The notes below the pieces were generated by a model that ran no database searches, was not told where the DNA came from, and saw only the letters and a list, made by a program, of their open reading frames with translations. Shown one piece after another: positions 54,004 to 61,839 of a stretch of DNA of 64,000 nt. Each line of letters opens with the position of its first letter. The stretch's first letter is position 1. The position numbers and the translations under genes are program-made. The stretch is from Parvibium lacunae. GTDB lineage: Bacteria; Pseudomonadota; Gammaproteobacteria; Burkholderiales; Burkholderiaceae_D. The stretch spans positions 1 to 64,000 of the forward strand of contig NZ_QPGB01000007.1 of NCBI RefSeq assembly GCF_003335215.1, given 5' to 3'.

Positions 54004-55395
54004 ATGACTATGGCTACTCCTGCTTCACCTACTTTTGCTTATTCCACAGAAACCCTGCAAAGTCTCGCGCAACATGTGTTGCACCTGGCGAAAGCACTGG
54101 GAGCCAGTGATTGCAGCACTGAGTTTTCCGATGGTCATGGCTTGTCTGTCTCAGTACGCAAGGGGGCAGTGGAAACAATTGAGCACAACCGCGATAAAGG
54201 CATGGGTGTCACCATCTATTTGCCGGCTGAAGCAGGGCAACAAGGCTATCGTCGAGGCCATGCCAGTTCGTCAGATTTCAGCTTGGATGCCCTCAAGGCG
54301 ACCGTACAAGCCGCTTACGATATCGCCCGCTACACAGCGGTTGATGACTGTGCGGGCTTGCCTGAGCCTGAATCGTTGCAAAACTCGCCGCATGATTTAG
54401 GGTTGTATACCCCCTGGAATATCGATGCCACAACAGCCATTCAGATAGCCCAAACCACAGAAGCGGCGGCCTTTGCGACCAGCAAGCAAATTCGTAACTC
54501 GGATGGGGCGTCGGTCCATGCGCAACACGGGCACTTCATCCTCGCGAACTCACGTGGTTTTATGGGAGGGTATCCATATTCACGTCACAGTATTGCCTGT
54601 GCGCCCATCGCGCAGTCTGGTCGAAACATCATGCAACGAGATGATTGGTATAGCTCACAACGCGATCCAGCGAAGCTGGCAGCACCGGCGGCGATTGGCC
54701 GTTATGCAGCGGAGCGTGCGTTAGCCCGCCTGCATGCGCGTCGGCTCAGTACAAGACGGGTGCCGGTCCTCTTCGAAGCGCCACTGGCGGCGGGGTTATT
54801 GGGTGCCTTAACCCAAGCCCTTAGTGGTGGCGCACTCTATCGTCAATCCAGTTTTTTATTAAACAGTCTGGGCCAACAAGTGCTCGCACCGCATCTCCAG
54901 GTCTGGGATGATCCGACCTTACAGGGTGGTATGGGAAGTGCCTCGTTTGACGATGAAGGGTGCCGGACTGCCCGTCGGCAAATTATTAAAGACGGTGTCG
55001 TTGCCGGTTATTTTCTGTCTACCTACAGTGGCCGCAAACTCGGCTTACCCACAACGGGGAATGCAGGCGGGGCGCATAACCTCAGTCTGACCAGCACCCA
55101 AACTATACCAAACGATGATCTGCCTGCTATGCTGCGCAAACTCGGCACAGGCCTATTTGTCACCGAACTGATGGGCCAAGGCGTAAATTATGTCACCGGT
55201 GATTACTCACGTGGGGCGTTTGGCTATTGGGTAGAAAATGGCGTCATTCAATATCCGGTCGAGGAAATTACCATTGCGAGTAATCTTAAAACCATGCTGC
55301 GTGACATCGTTGCAGTTGGTGCCGATTACCTCACAAGAGGGACCAAAACCACGGGTTCAATCTTGATTGAATCCATGCAGGTTGCCGGCAATTAA
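54004..55395 (+). CDS. pmbA: TldE/PmbA metalloprotease component
   Basis: The TldD/TldE pair is a zinc protease that processes microcin and CcdA-type proteins. This 463-residue protein is the E (PmbA) partner: SVRKGAVETIEHNRDKGMGV near residue 55 and GYFLSTYSGRKLGLPTTGNA in the C-terminal half. The HExxxH zinc site of TldD is absent, as expected for TldE. I use the ATG at 54004 (frame open at TTG 54001). tldD is not in the window. Confidence 0.94.
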   Translation: MTMATPASPTFAYSTETLQSLAQHVLHLAKALGASDCSTEFSDGHGLSVSVRKGAVETIEHNRDKGMGVTIYLPAEAGQQGYRRGHASSSDFSLDALKATVQAAYDIARYTAVDDCAGLPEPESLQNSPHDLGLYTPWNIDATTAIQIAQTTEAAAFATSKQIRNSDGASVHAQHGHFILANSRGFMGGYPYSRHSIACAPIAQSGRNIMQRDDWYSSQRDPAKLAAPAAIGRYAAERALARLHARRLSTRRVPVLFEAPLAAGLLGALTQALSGGALYRQSSFLLNSLGQQVLAPHLQVWDDPTLQGGMGSASFDDEGCRTARRQIIKDGVVAGYFLSTYSGRKLGLPTTGNAGGAHNLSLTSTQTIPNDDLPAMLRKLGTGLFVTELMGQGVNYVTGDYSRGAFGYWVENGVIQYPVEEITIASNLKTMLRDIVAVGADYLTRGTKTTGSILIESMQVAGN

Positions 55396-55675
55396 TACGA
55401 TTGTCGGGGCCGGCAGATCAAGCCATCCCGCCTCTTTAGCACAGCTGGTACAGCAGCTATCAAGTCTCATCTCGTCGCTAGGGGTTTTCCCTAGACCCCC
55501 TCAATTCAAGGGAATTCCCTGAGTTTTTTTCAGCATAGAGTTCCATAAAATTCAGTCGCTAACGAAGTGATTCGTATGCCTACATGCTGCAATCGAGCCA
55601 TCGACAGGGGAGCGGTTAATGCAGCGTGCCGTCACCGGGTAGCAGGTGATTTTTTAATAATGCTGAGGAGACTCC
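55396..55675. other. Control region upstream of the first dctP
   Basis: 280 bp. Besides the operator-like repeat at 55478-55494, the stretch just after it (AAGGGAATTCCCTGAG near 55517) contains the palindrome GGGAATTCCC. No gene. The ribosome site TGAGGAG lies right before the dctP start. Confidence 0.4.
55478..55494. promoter_or_regulatory. Operator-like repeat upstream of dctP
   Basis: CTAGGG-GTTTT-CCCTAG: perfect 6-bp arms, 5-bp spacer. A diverged match with identical spacing, TTAGGT-AATTA-CCCTAG, is upstream of dctQM at 61549-61565. Probably a site for a shared regulator. Confidence 0.5.
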
Positions 55676-56764
55676 ATGGAACGCCGTTCCTTTCTGAAAC
55701 AAGCTAGCACAGGCGCTGCTGCGGCTGCCGCCACGACACTCGCTGCACCCGCCATTGCGAATGAACCATCAATCAAATGGCGCTTGGCATCCAGCTTCCC
55801 GAAAAGCCTGGATACCATTTATCAGGCAGCAGAAGACATGGCCAAGCGTGTCAAGGAATTAACCGATGGTAAGTTTGATATCCGTGTTTTTGCCGCTGGA
55901 GAAGTGGTCCCGGCATTCGGGGTTGCAGACGCCGTGCAAAACGGTACGGTTGAAATGGCACATACTGCTTCTTACTATTTCGTCGGCAAAAATAAAACCT
56001 TCTGTTTCGATTGTGCTATTCCATTTGGCCTAACTTCCCGCCAGCAAACTGCCTGGATGTACCACGGTGGTGGGCTTGCTGCAACACGCGAATTCTTCCG
56101 TGAATTCAACATTATCAATATGCCTGGCGGCAATACAGGCACCCAAATGGGCGGCTGGTGGCGCAAAGAGATCAAATCTGTTGAAGATTTGAAAGGGGTC
56201 AAAATGCGCATTCCTGGTTTCGGGGGTGAAGTGATGTCCCGCCTTGGCGTGGTTCCCCAAGCGATTCCTGGTGGCGATATTTATCCCTCATTGGAAAAGG
56301 GAACCATTGATGCCGCAGAGTGGGTTGGTCCTTACGATGATGAAAAGCTTGGCTTCTTCAAAGTCGCCCCGAACTACTATTACCCTGGCTTCTGGGAATC
56401 CAGCACGCAGCTTTCGTTTTACATCAATGCCAAGGAATGGGAAAAACTGCCTGCAACCTACAAGGCAGCCCTAGAAGCGGCCGCAGCTGAAGCCCATGTA
56501 AAAATGCAAGCTGAGTATGACGCGAAAAACCCTCGCGCTCTGGCCTCCCTGCTGGCGAAAGGCGCGAAACTGCACCGTTATCCAAATGATGTCTTGGCGG
56601 CTGCATTTAAAGCCTCGCAAGACCTCTTGGCCGAAGAAAATGCGAAGAACCCTCAGTTCAAAAAGATTTTTGATCAGTGGAATCGTTTCCGTAATGATTC
56701 TTATCAGTGGTTCCGCGTTGCTGAACAAGGCTTTGCTGCGTTTGCCTTTAACCAAAAGGTCTAA
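55676..56764 (+). CDS. TRAP transporter receptor (DctP), TakP/FcbT1 type, paralog 1
   Basis: A periplasmic substrate-binding protein of 362 residues. The start MERRSFLKQASTGAAAAAA has a twin-arginine-like signal (RRSFLK). The mature part, PSIKWRLASSFPKSLDTIYQ, then MGGWWRKEIKSVEDLKGVKM, IPGGDIYPSLEKGTIDAAEW and GPYDDEKLGFFKVAPNYYYP, belongs to COG4663, whose members bind 2-oxo acids (TakP), lactate or chlorobenzoates. The very similar paralog lies 222 bp downstream. DctQM at 59-61 kb are the likely membrane partners. Confidence 0.93.
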   Translation: MERRSFLKQASTGAAAAAATTLAAPAIANEPSIKWRLASSFPKSLDTIYQAAEDMAKRVKELTDGKFDIRVFAAGEVVPAFGVADAVQNGTVEMAHTASYYFVGKNKTFCFDCAIPFGLTSRQQTAWMYHGGGLAATREFFREFNIINMPGGNTGTQMGGWWRKEIKSVEDLKGVKMRIPGFGGEVMSRLGVVPQAIPGGDIYPSLEKGTIDAAEWVGPYDDEKLGFFKVAPNYYYPGFWESSTQLSFYINAKEWEKLPATYKAALEAAAAEAHVKMQAEYDAKNPRALASLLAKGAKLHRYPNDVLAAAFKASQDLLAEENAKNPQFKKIFDQWNRFRNDSYQWFRVAEQGFAAFAFNQKV

Positions 56765-56793
56765 GCCTCAATCCGCTTTTAAGCAACTAGTGA

Positions 56794-56818
56794 AAACCCT
56801 GCTTCGGCAGGGTTTTTG
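56794..56818 (+). terminator. Terminator between the two dctP genes
   Basis: AACCCTGC-TTCG-GCAGGGTTTTTG: UUCG tetraloop with 6 GC-rich pairs and a T-run. It should separate the transcripts of the two receptor genes. Confidence 0.85.
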
Positions 56819-56936
56819 CATTTTTGCTGCAAATTGCGAGACAGTAAAAATTTTCACACGCCAACAATGAGGTATTCGGTTTAATATCTTTGCACTAGAC
56901 AGAACTTAATACTCAATGGTAAGTCTATGTCTTAGC

Positions 56937-56952
56937 CCTAGCAGTTGCTAGG
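56937..56952. promoter_or_regulatory. Perfect inverted repeat before second dctP
   Basis: CCTAGC-AGTT-GCTAGG, 35 nt before the start of the second dctP. It could be an operator or a 5'-leader hairpin; it uses CTAGG words like the TRAP operators but in inverse order. Confidence 0.35.
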
Positions 56953-56986
56953 TTGTTTGCTTCCCATAACGAAGGAGAGAGACAAT

Positions 56987-58069
56987 ATGGAACGCCGTTC
57001 CTTTATGAAAAAAGCAGGTGCCGGTGCCGCTGTGGCTACCCTTGCCGCCCCAGCAATTGCACAAGCACAACCAACCATCAAATGGCGCTTGGCGTCGAGC
57101 TTCCCGAAAAGCCTGGATACGATTTATCAAGCCGCAGAAGATATGGCCAAGCGCGTTAAAGCTGCCACCGAAGGTCGCTTTGATATTCGGGTTTTTGCTG
57201 CCGGTGAAATTGTTCCTGCGTTCGGCACACTCGATGCCGTGCAAAACGGTACTGTCGAAATCACTCACACTGCATCATATTATTTTGTGGGTAAGAATAA
57301 GGCCTTTGCCTTCGATACCGCACTGCCCTTTGGGCTGACTGCTCGCCAACAAAATGCTTGGACCTACTTCGGTGGCGGGATGGCATTACTGCGAGACTTT
57401 TACCGTGAGTTTAATGTCGTTAACTTCCCTGGTGGTAACACCGGCGTTCAAATGGGGGGCTGGTTCCGCAAAGAAATCAAAAGCCTGGAAGATATCAAAG
57501 GTTTGAAAATGCGCATCCCTGGTATCGGTGGTGAAGTATTCGCCAAGCTAGGCGCGGTACCGCAAGCGATTCCGGGTGGCGATATTTATCCCTCTCTCGA
57601 AAAGGGTACGATTGATGCCGCTGAATGGGTTGGCCCTTATGACGATGAGAAACTGGGTTTCTTCAAAGTGGCGCCAAACTACTACTACCCTGGCTGGTGG
57701 GAACCGGGTCCCAACCTCTCCTTCCTGATCAACGCCAAAGAATGGGAAAAATTACCCCAGGCCTACAAAGAAATTGTTGAAGCCGCTTGCGCCGAAGCCA
57801 ACGTACGGATGATGGCTGAATACGACGCGAAAAACCCACGCGCGTTGGCCTCACTGCTCTCAAAAGGAGCCAAGTTACATGCGTATCCACGCGATGTCAT
57901 GGATGCTGCCTTTAAAGCTGCCCAGGAAATCTATGCAGATGAGTCTGGCAAAAACCCAGCGTTCAAGAAGCTTTATGAACCCTGGAATCGTTTCCGTAAT
58001 GAAAGCTACCAGTGGGCGAAAGTCGCTGAGCAAGGGTTCGCAACCTTTGCCTTCAACCAAAAAGTGTAA
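56987..58069 (+). CDS. TRAP transporter receptor (DctP), TakP/FcbT1 type, paralog 2
   Basis: The second receptor of 360 residues closely parallels the first: same signal type (MERRSFMKKAGAGAAVATLA), WRLASSFPKSLDTIYQAAED, QMGGWFRKEIKSLEDIKGLK, IPGGDIYPSLEKGTIDAAEW and VGPYDDEKLGFFKVAPNYYY. Differences cluster in YYFVGKNKAFAFDTALPFGL and the following region, so it may bind a different organic acid. Start is ATG 56987 with GAAGGAGAG. Probably a tandem duplication; each copy has its own terminator. Confidence 0.93.
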   Translation: MERRSFMKKAGAGAAVATLAAPAIAQAQPTIKWRLASSFPKSLDTIYQAAEDMAKRVKAATEGRFDIRVFAAGEIVPAFGTLDAVQNGTVEITHTASYYFVGKNKAFAFDTALPFGLTARQQNAWTYFGGGMALLRDFYREFNVVNFPGGNTGVQMGGWFRKEIKSLEDIKGLKMRIPGIGGEVFAKLGAVPQAIPGGDIYPSLEKGTIDAAEWVGPYDDEKLGFFKVAPNYYYPGWWEPGPNLSFLINAKEWEKLPQAYKEIVEAACAEANVRMMAEYDAKNPRALASLLSKGAKLHAYPRDVMDAAFKAAQEIYADESGKNPAFKKLYEPWNRFRNESYQWAKVAEQGFATFAFNQKV

Positions 58070-58081
58070 TTGCTTCATGCC

Positions 58082-58117
58082 TAATAAAAAACCCCGCCGA
58101 GGCGGGGTTTTTTATTA
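58082..58117. terminator. Bidirectional terminator dctP/terC
   Basis: TAATAAAAAACCCCGCC-GA-GGCGGGGTTTTTTATTA, a fully symmetric hairpin with A and T tracts on both sides, between convergent genes. Confidence 0.92.
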
Positions 58118-58141
58118 GATCAATGCTAAGTCGTTTCGTGA

Positions 58142-58852
58142 CTAAGCAGGCGTCGTCGACGCCGAACGATGTTTGCGTTTAGCAAAGTAAGTGCCTAACA
58201 CGACAACAAGAATCGCACAGCCGCCCGCAATCACATATTCAAACTGATGCAGTGTATGGGCCCAAGCAGCAGGGATAATCGGATCACCTACCAACATCTC
58301 ACCTGCGACAAACCCCAGTAACGCTGCACCCAGCGTAATAATCACAGGGAAGCGATCCATTACTTTGAGAATCAGGGTGCTGCCAAAAATAATCAGGGGA
58401 ATACTCAACCCCAAGCCCAATACCAATAGCGTCATTTTTGCTTCAGGGGGCGCTGCATCAGCCGCCGCAGCGACCGCAATCACATTGTCGAGACTCATCA
58501 CCAAGTCGGCAATCAAAATGGTTTTAATTGCTTGCAGCAAGTTATCCGCTGCATCGCCGTGACCGCCCTCTTCCTCAGGGAGCATCAGTTGAATACCGAT
58601 CCAGATCAATAAAACACTGCCGATGAGCTTTAAAAAGGGCCATTGCAGCATTTTGACCGCAAAAATAGTCAACACGACCCGCATAATGATAGCGGCTGCA
58701 CTACCAAACAAAATGGCATTTTTTTGCTGCTTGGGCGGCAAGTTTCTGGCGGCCAAGGCAATCACAACGGCATTGTCACCTGATAATAAAATATTGACCC
58801 ACATAATTTTCGCCAATGCTAGCCAAAAGAGCGGCGAATTCAACATATCCAT
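58142..58852 (-). CDS. TerC-family membrane protein (YjbE type), second copy
   Basis: A 236-residue relative of the riboswitch-controlled TerC protein at 12.2 kb: NILLSGDNAVVIALAARNLP and LIADLVMSLDNVIAVAAAAD are the paired acidic motifs, with about seven membrane segments. It lacks the longer C-terminal extension of the first copy. CGGAGG precedes the ATG at 58852. I see no yybP-ykoY element upstream; the 127 bp there are mainly the dctM terminator. Metal ion unknown. Confidence 0.88.
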   Translation of the reverse strand: MDMLNSPLFWLALAKIMWVNILLSGDNAVVIALAARNLPPKQQKNAILFGSAAAIIMRVVLTIFAVKMLQWPFLKLIGSVLLIWIGIQLMLPEEEGGHGDAADNLLQAIKTILIADLVMSLDNVIAVAAAADAAPPEAKMTLLVLGLGLSIPLIIFGSTLILKVMDRFPVIITLGAALLGFVAGEMLVGDPIIPAAWAHTLHQFEYVIAGGCAILVVVLGTYFAKRKHRSASTTPA

Positions 58853-58905
58853 TTTTTTCCTCCGAGCGTTATCGTCAATTTTTTTGGGATTGTACCCCGC
58901 AAAAA

Positions 58906-58934
58906 AAACTGCCGGTAAACCAAACCGGCAGTTT
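58906..58934 (-). terminator. Terminator after dctM
   Basis: AAACTGCCGGT and ACCGGCAGTTT form the stem; on the minus strand a run of T follows (TTTTTTTTGC). It ends the dctQM transcript just before terC. Confidence 0.88.
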
Positions 58935-58979
58935 CTTAATAAATTAAGTATAAATACTAACAGTAATTATACGTAAATT

Positions 58980-60854
58980 TTATTTACTAGTGGCTTCTGG
59001 GGTCGAGCTACCAAAATTCAATTCCAGTGGAGCCTCTGTTGTCTGGGGAATATCCAGACTAGAAGGCATGTCAACCTGGAGCTGAATGTTCTCATCGACT
59101 TTGACTTCTTCATCATGCGACACAATGCCCGGAAAGAAAATCAAGAGACCTACCATCAATAACTGAATGATCACAAAGGGTACCGCTCCCCAATAGATCT
59201 GGGCGGTGGTGACCGGCGCAATCGTTTCACCCGTCACGGAATCTTTGTATTCCTTCTCTGGGGCAACTGAACGCAGATACATCAGGGCAAAACCAAAGGG
59301 GGGATGCATAAAAGCTGTTTGCATATTGACCCCCAACATCACCGTAAACCAGACCGGATCAATCCCCATTTTTTCAACCACAGGACGTAGTAGAGGAATT
59401 ACGATGAAAGCAAGCTCAAACACATCCAGGAAGAAAGCCAGACCAAAAATCATCAGGTTGACGACGATCAGGAAGCCCACGCGCCCGCCGGGGAGCCCCT
59501 CAAACATATGCTCAACCCACAAATGCCCGTCGAGCATGTAGAAAGTCAAGGAGAAGAAGGTGGCACCCACGAGCACAAACAATACAAAACTGGTGAGCTT
59601 GGTGGTCTCTAAAACAGCCTGGCGCATTAATTCCCAGGTTACTTTACGACGCAGTATGGCGAGAACGAGGGTACCTGCAGCCCCCATGGCGCCGCCCTCT
59701 GTCGGGGTAGCCAAGCCTGTCGCAATTGTCCCTAAGGTCAAAAAGATCAGCAGGATTTGCGGCATCATCGCAGTAACAACTCGCGCATGTGCAGCGTTAC
59801 CGAGTGAGCGTTGCAAGAGAATCAACAAGCCAGCAACAATCGACACCAGTATCACCTCTATGCCAAACCCTTGCAGACCCGTCGCTTCTTTGCCCAGCCA
59901 GCCCATGCCTTTAGCCAGATCATGCAAGCCCAAGGTCGAAATATCCAAACCGACTAGCGTGACCGCAAAGAAGAAACCAGAAGAACGGGCAACCGCCATA
60001 TCCTTGTTGCTCTTATCGTGTCGCTTGGCGAGGACCATGATCCAGCCGTAGCCGATTGCCAAAGTAGCAAAAAAGACAGTTCCTTTACCGAGTAAACCCG
60101 CGCGCATTGCATACAGAGCGGCAATGGTCAGCACGATAAAGAAAAGATGCTCGAGAAATGGGACAACAATAGCTTCTGGGCTTTTCTTCATGCGCGCTTC
60201 GGGCGGCAGCGCAGGCACCCATTGAGGTTTGACCATGGAGATCAAAAAGACGTAACCCATGTACAACCCAACCAGCACCAAGCTAGGCATCAAGGCGCCA
60301 ATGTAGGCATCGCCGACGGAAACCCGCATTTGCTCGGCAACGACGACCAGCACAATCGAGGGAGGGATAATCTGGGCCAAGGTCCCTGAAGAAGTAATGA
60401 CCCCCGAGGCTACACGCCGATCATAGCCATAGCGCAACATCACGGGCAAGGAAATCAAGCCCATCGAGATCACGGTTGCCGCTACGACACCAGCGGGACC
60501 GCCGAGAATGGCACCAACGAAAATCACAGCATAGGCAATCCCGCCGCGCACTGAACCGAATAACTGACCAATTGTTTCCAGTAATTCTTCAGCAAGCCCG
60601 GAGCGGTCAAAGATAAAGCCCATCAACGTGAAGAAGGGAATCGCCAGGAGGTTATCGTTCGACATGATGCCGAAGATACGATTTGGCAAGCCTTGAAATT
60701 GTTCAATCTTAAGCATGCCCAATTCCAAGCCTAACCAGCCAAAAGCCAAGCCCAGTGCGGCCAGGGAAAACGCAATGGGATAGCCAATCAATAAGAAGAC
60801 AAACAAGGCACCAAACATCAATGGGGCCATATTGTTCATAATAAATTCCATCAT
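58980..60854 (-). CDS. TRAP transporter large permease (DctM)
   Basis: The 624-residue large subunit of the transporter, with the DctM repeats: PLMFGALFVFLLIGYPIAFS at the N-terminus, then SSGTLAQIIPPSIVLVVVAE, and FLDVFELAFIVIPLLRPVVE in the second half. Longer than classical DctM (about 430) owing to a central insert of membrane segments and a Pro/acidic C-terminal tail, as in the FcbT3-like group. It uses the sodium gradient with DctP and DctQ. Its ATG overlaps the dctQ stop (TAATG). Confidence 0.94.
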   Translation of the reverse strand: MMEFIMNNMAPLMFGALFVFLLIGYPIAFSLAALGLAFGWLGLELGMLKIEQFQGLPNRIFGIMSNDNLLAIPFFTLMGFIFDRSGLAEELLETIGQLFGSVRGGIAYAVIFVGAILGGPAGVVAATVISMGLISLPVMLRYGYDRRVASGVITSSGTLAQIIPPSIVLVVVAEQMRVSVGDAYIGALMPSLVLVGLYMGYVFLISMVKPQWVPALPPEARMKKSPEAIVVPFLEHLFFIVLTIAALYAMRAGLLGKGTVFFATLAIGYGWIMVLAKRHDKSNKDMAVARSSGFFFAVTLVGLDISTLGLHDLAKGMGWLGKEATGLQGFGIEVILVSIVAGLLILLQRSLGNAAHARVVTAMMPQILLIFLTLGTIATGLATPTEGGAMGAAGTLVLAILRRKVTWELMRQAVLETTKLTSFVLFVLVGATFFSLTFYMLDGHLWVEHMFEGLPGGRVGFLIVVNLMIFGLAFFLDVFELAFIVIPLLRPVVEKMGIDPVWFTVMLGVNMQTAFMHPPFGFALMYLRSVAPEKEYKDSVTGETIAPVTTAQIYWGAVPFVIIQLLMVGLLIFFPGIVSHDEEVKVDENIQLQVDMPSSLDIPQTTEAPLELNFGSSTPEATSK

Positions 60855-61393
60855 TAGCGCACCTTCTCGTGATATTCCAGGGGGTTCTCAGCACGGTCAG
60901 CCAAGAAAGCGAGTTGTTTAATCAATTGAGAAATCCCTTGCAGGAATAACAGGGTGAATCCTACTGGAATCAATAATTTAACCGGCCAGCGAATCAGGCC
61001 ACCGGGATTAGAAGACATTTCTTGTATGCGCCAGGATTCGGCAAAAAAGCCCCAGCCATCGTAAATCACGATTAAACACATCGGGGTTAAAAACAGCAGC
61101 ATGCCAAACGTATCAACAATCGCTTGCTTCTTCGGGCTCAGTTTATTGAAGATAATATCGATCCGTACATGCTCGTTATGGCGTAAAGAGTATGCCCCAG
61201 CGAGCATGAAAACGGCGGCAAATAGGTACCACTGTAGCTCTAGCCAGGCATTCGAGCTCAAATCAAAGCTATAGCGCATGATGGCGTTCAAGCTGCTGAC
61301 GATCACGGCCACCAACGATAACCAACTAACCCAAGCGCCAATCTTTTCATTGACGGCATCAATCAGCCGGGATATTCCTAGCAGGAATGACAT
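60854..61393 (-). CDS. TRAP transporter small permease (DctQ)
   Basis: The 179-residue small subunit with four membrane helices: GAWVSWLSLVAVIVSSLNAI, LQWYLFAAVFMLAGAYSLRH, VDTFGMLLFLTPMCLIVIYD and VKLLIPVGFTLLFLQGISQL. The motif NEHVRIDIIF is typical for DctQ (FcbT2 group). I use ATG 61393, with GAGGAGAG just upstream; the frame is open to 61450. First gene of the dctQM operon; no dctP follows, the receptors being on the other strand. Confidence 0.92.
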   Translation of the reverse strand: MSFLLGISRLIDAVNEKIGAWVSWLSLVAVIVSSLNAIMRYSFDLSSNAWLELQWYLFAAVFMLAGAYSLRHNEHVRIDIIFNKLSPKKQAIVDTFGMLLFLTPMCLIVIYDGWGFFAESWRIQEMSSNPGGLIRWPVKLLIPVGFTLLFLQGISQLIKQLAFLADRAENPLEYHEKVR

Positions 61394-61839
61394 ACCACTC
61401 TCCTCGATTGAATTGGTAACGCTGCTCGCATAACCTGCTAAACAAGGCATTACCTATACTTTTGTGTAAGGCAATTAGAGTAACCCGAATTTGGGCCACA
61501 TTGGCATCCACATGGCGCGCAGTATAAAGATAAAGACCTGACAAGACTTTAGGTAATTACCCTAGAAGCGGATAAAATTGAGGCTGGCAGTCTGATTCGG
61601 CTGTGTGCATCGCACCAGAGCGAATCGTATTTTGTGCCGTGCCGAAGTGTGACTGATTTGCTACGCAATGCCCAAGCTACTTAACTTGAGGTGGGGAAAA
61701 CGCATCGCGATCCAACAAATGTCTTACATTTCGAGTAAGGTTGCCACATTTACGGATTCAGGCAAACTCTTGTTCACTACGCTGCAATCCGCATCGCCAA
61801 ATCATTCCATTGTTATCCAGACTGAGCAAAGGCTGTCCC
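61394..61839. other. Divergent control region dctQM / decarboxylase
   Basis: About 450 bp. Besides the operator-like repeat (61549-61565) there is no gene I trust. It should contain promoters in both directions; AAAGG precedes the decarboxylase start. Confidence 0.4.
61549..61565. promoter_or_regulatory. Operator-like repeat upstream of dctQM
   Basis: TTAGGT-AATTA-CCCTAG, an imperfect inverted repeat with the same 6-5-6 spacing as CTAGGG-GTTTT-CCCTAG at 55478. It lies about 155 nt before the dctQ start. Confidence 0.45.

Noticed and set aside
58853-58979. Second yybP-ykoY riboswitch before the 58.1-kb terC gene
   Set aside because: No GGGGAGTAGC-like core is present; the region is mostly the dctM terminator.
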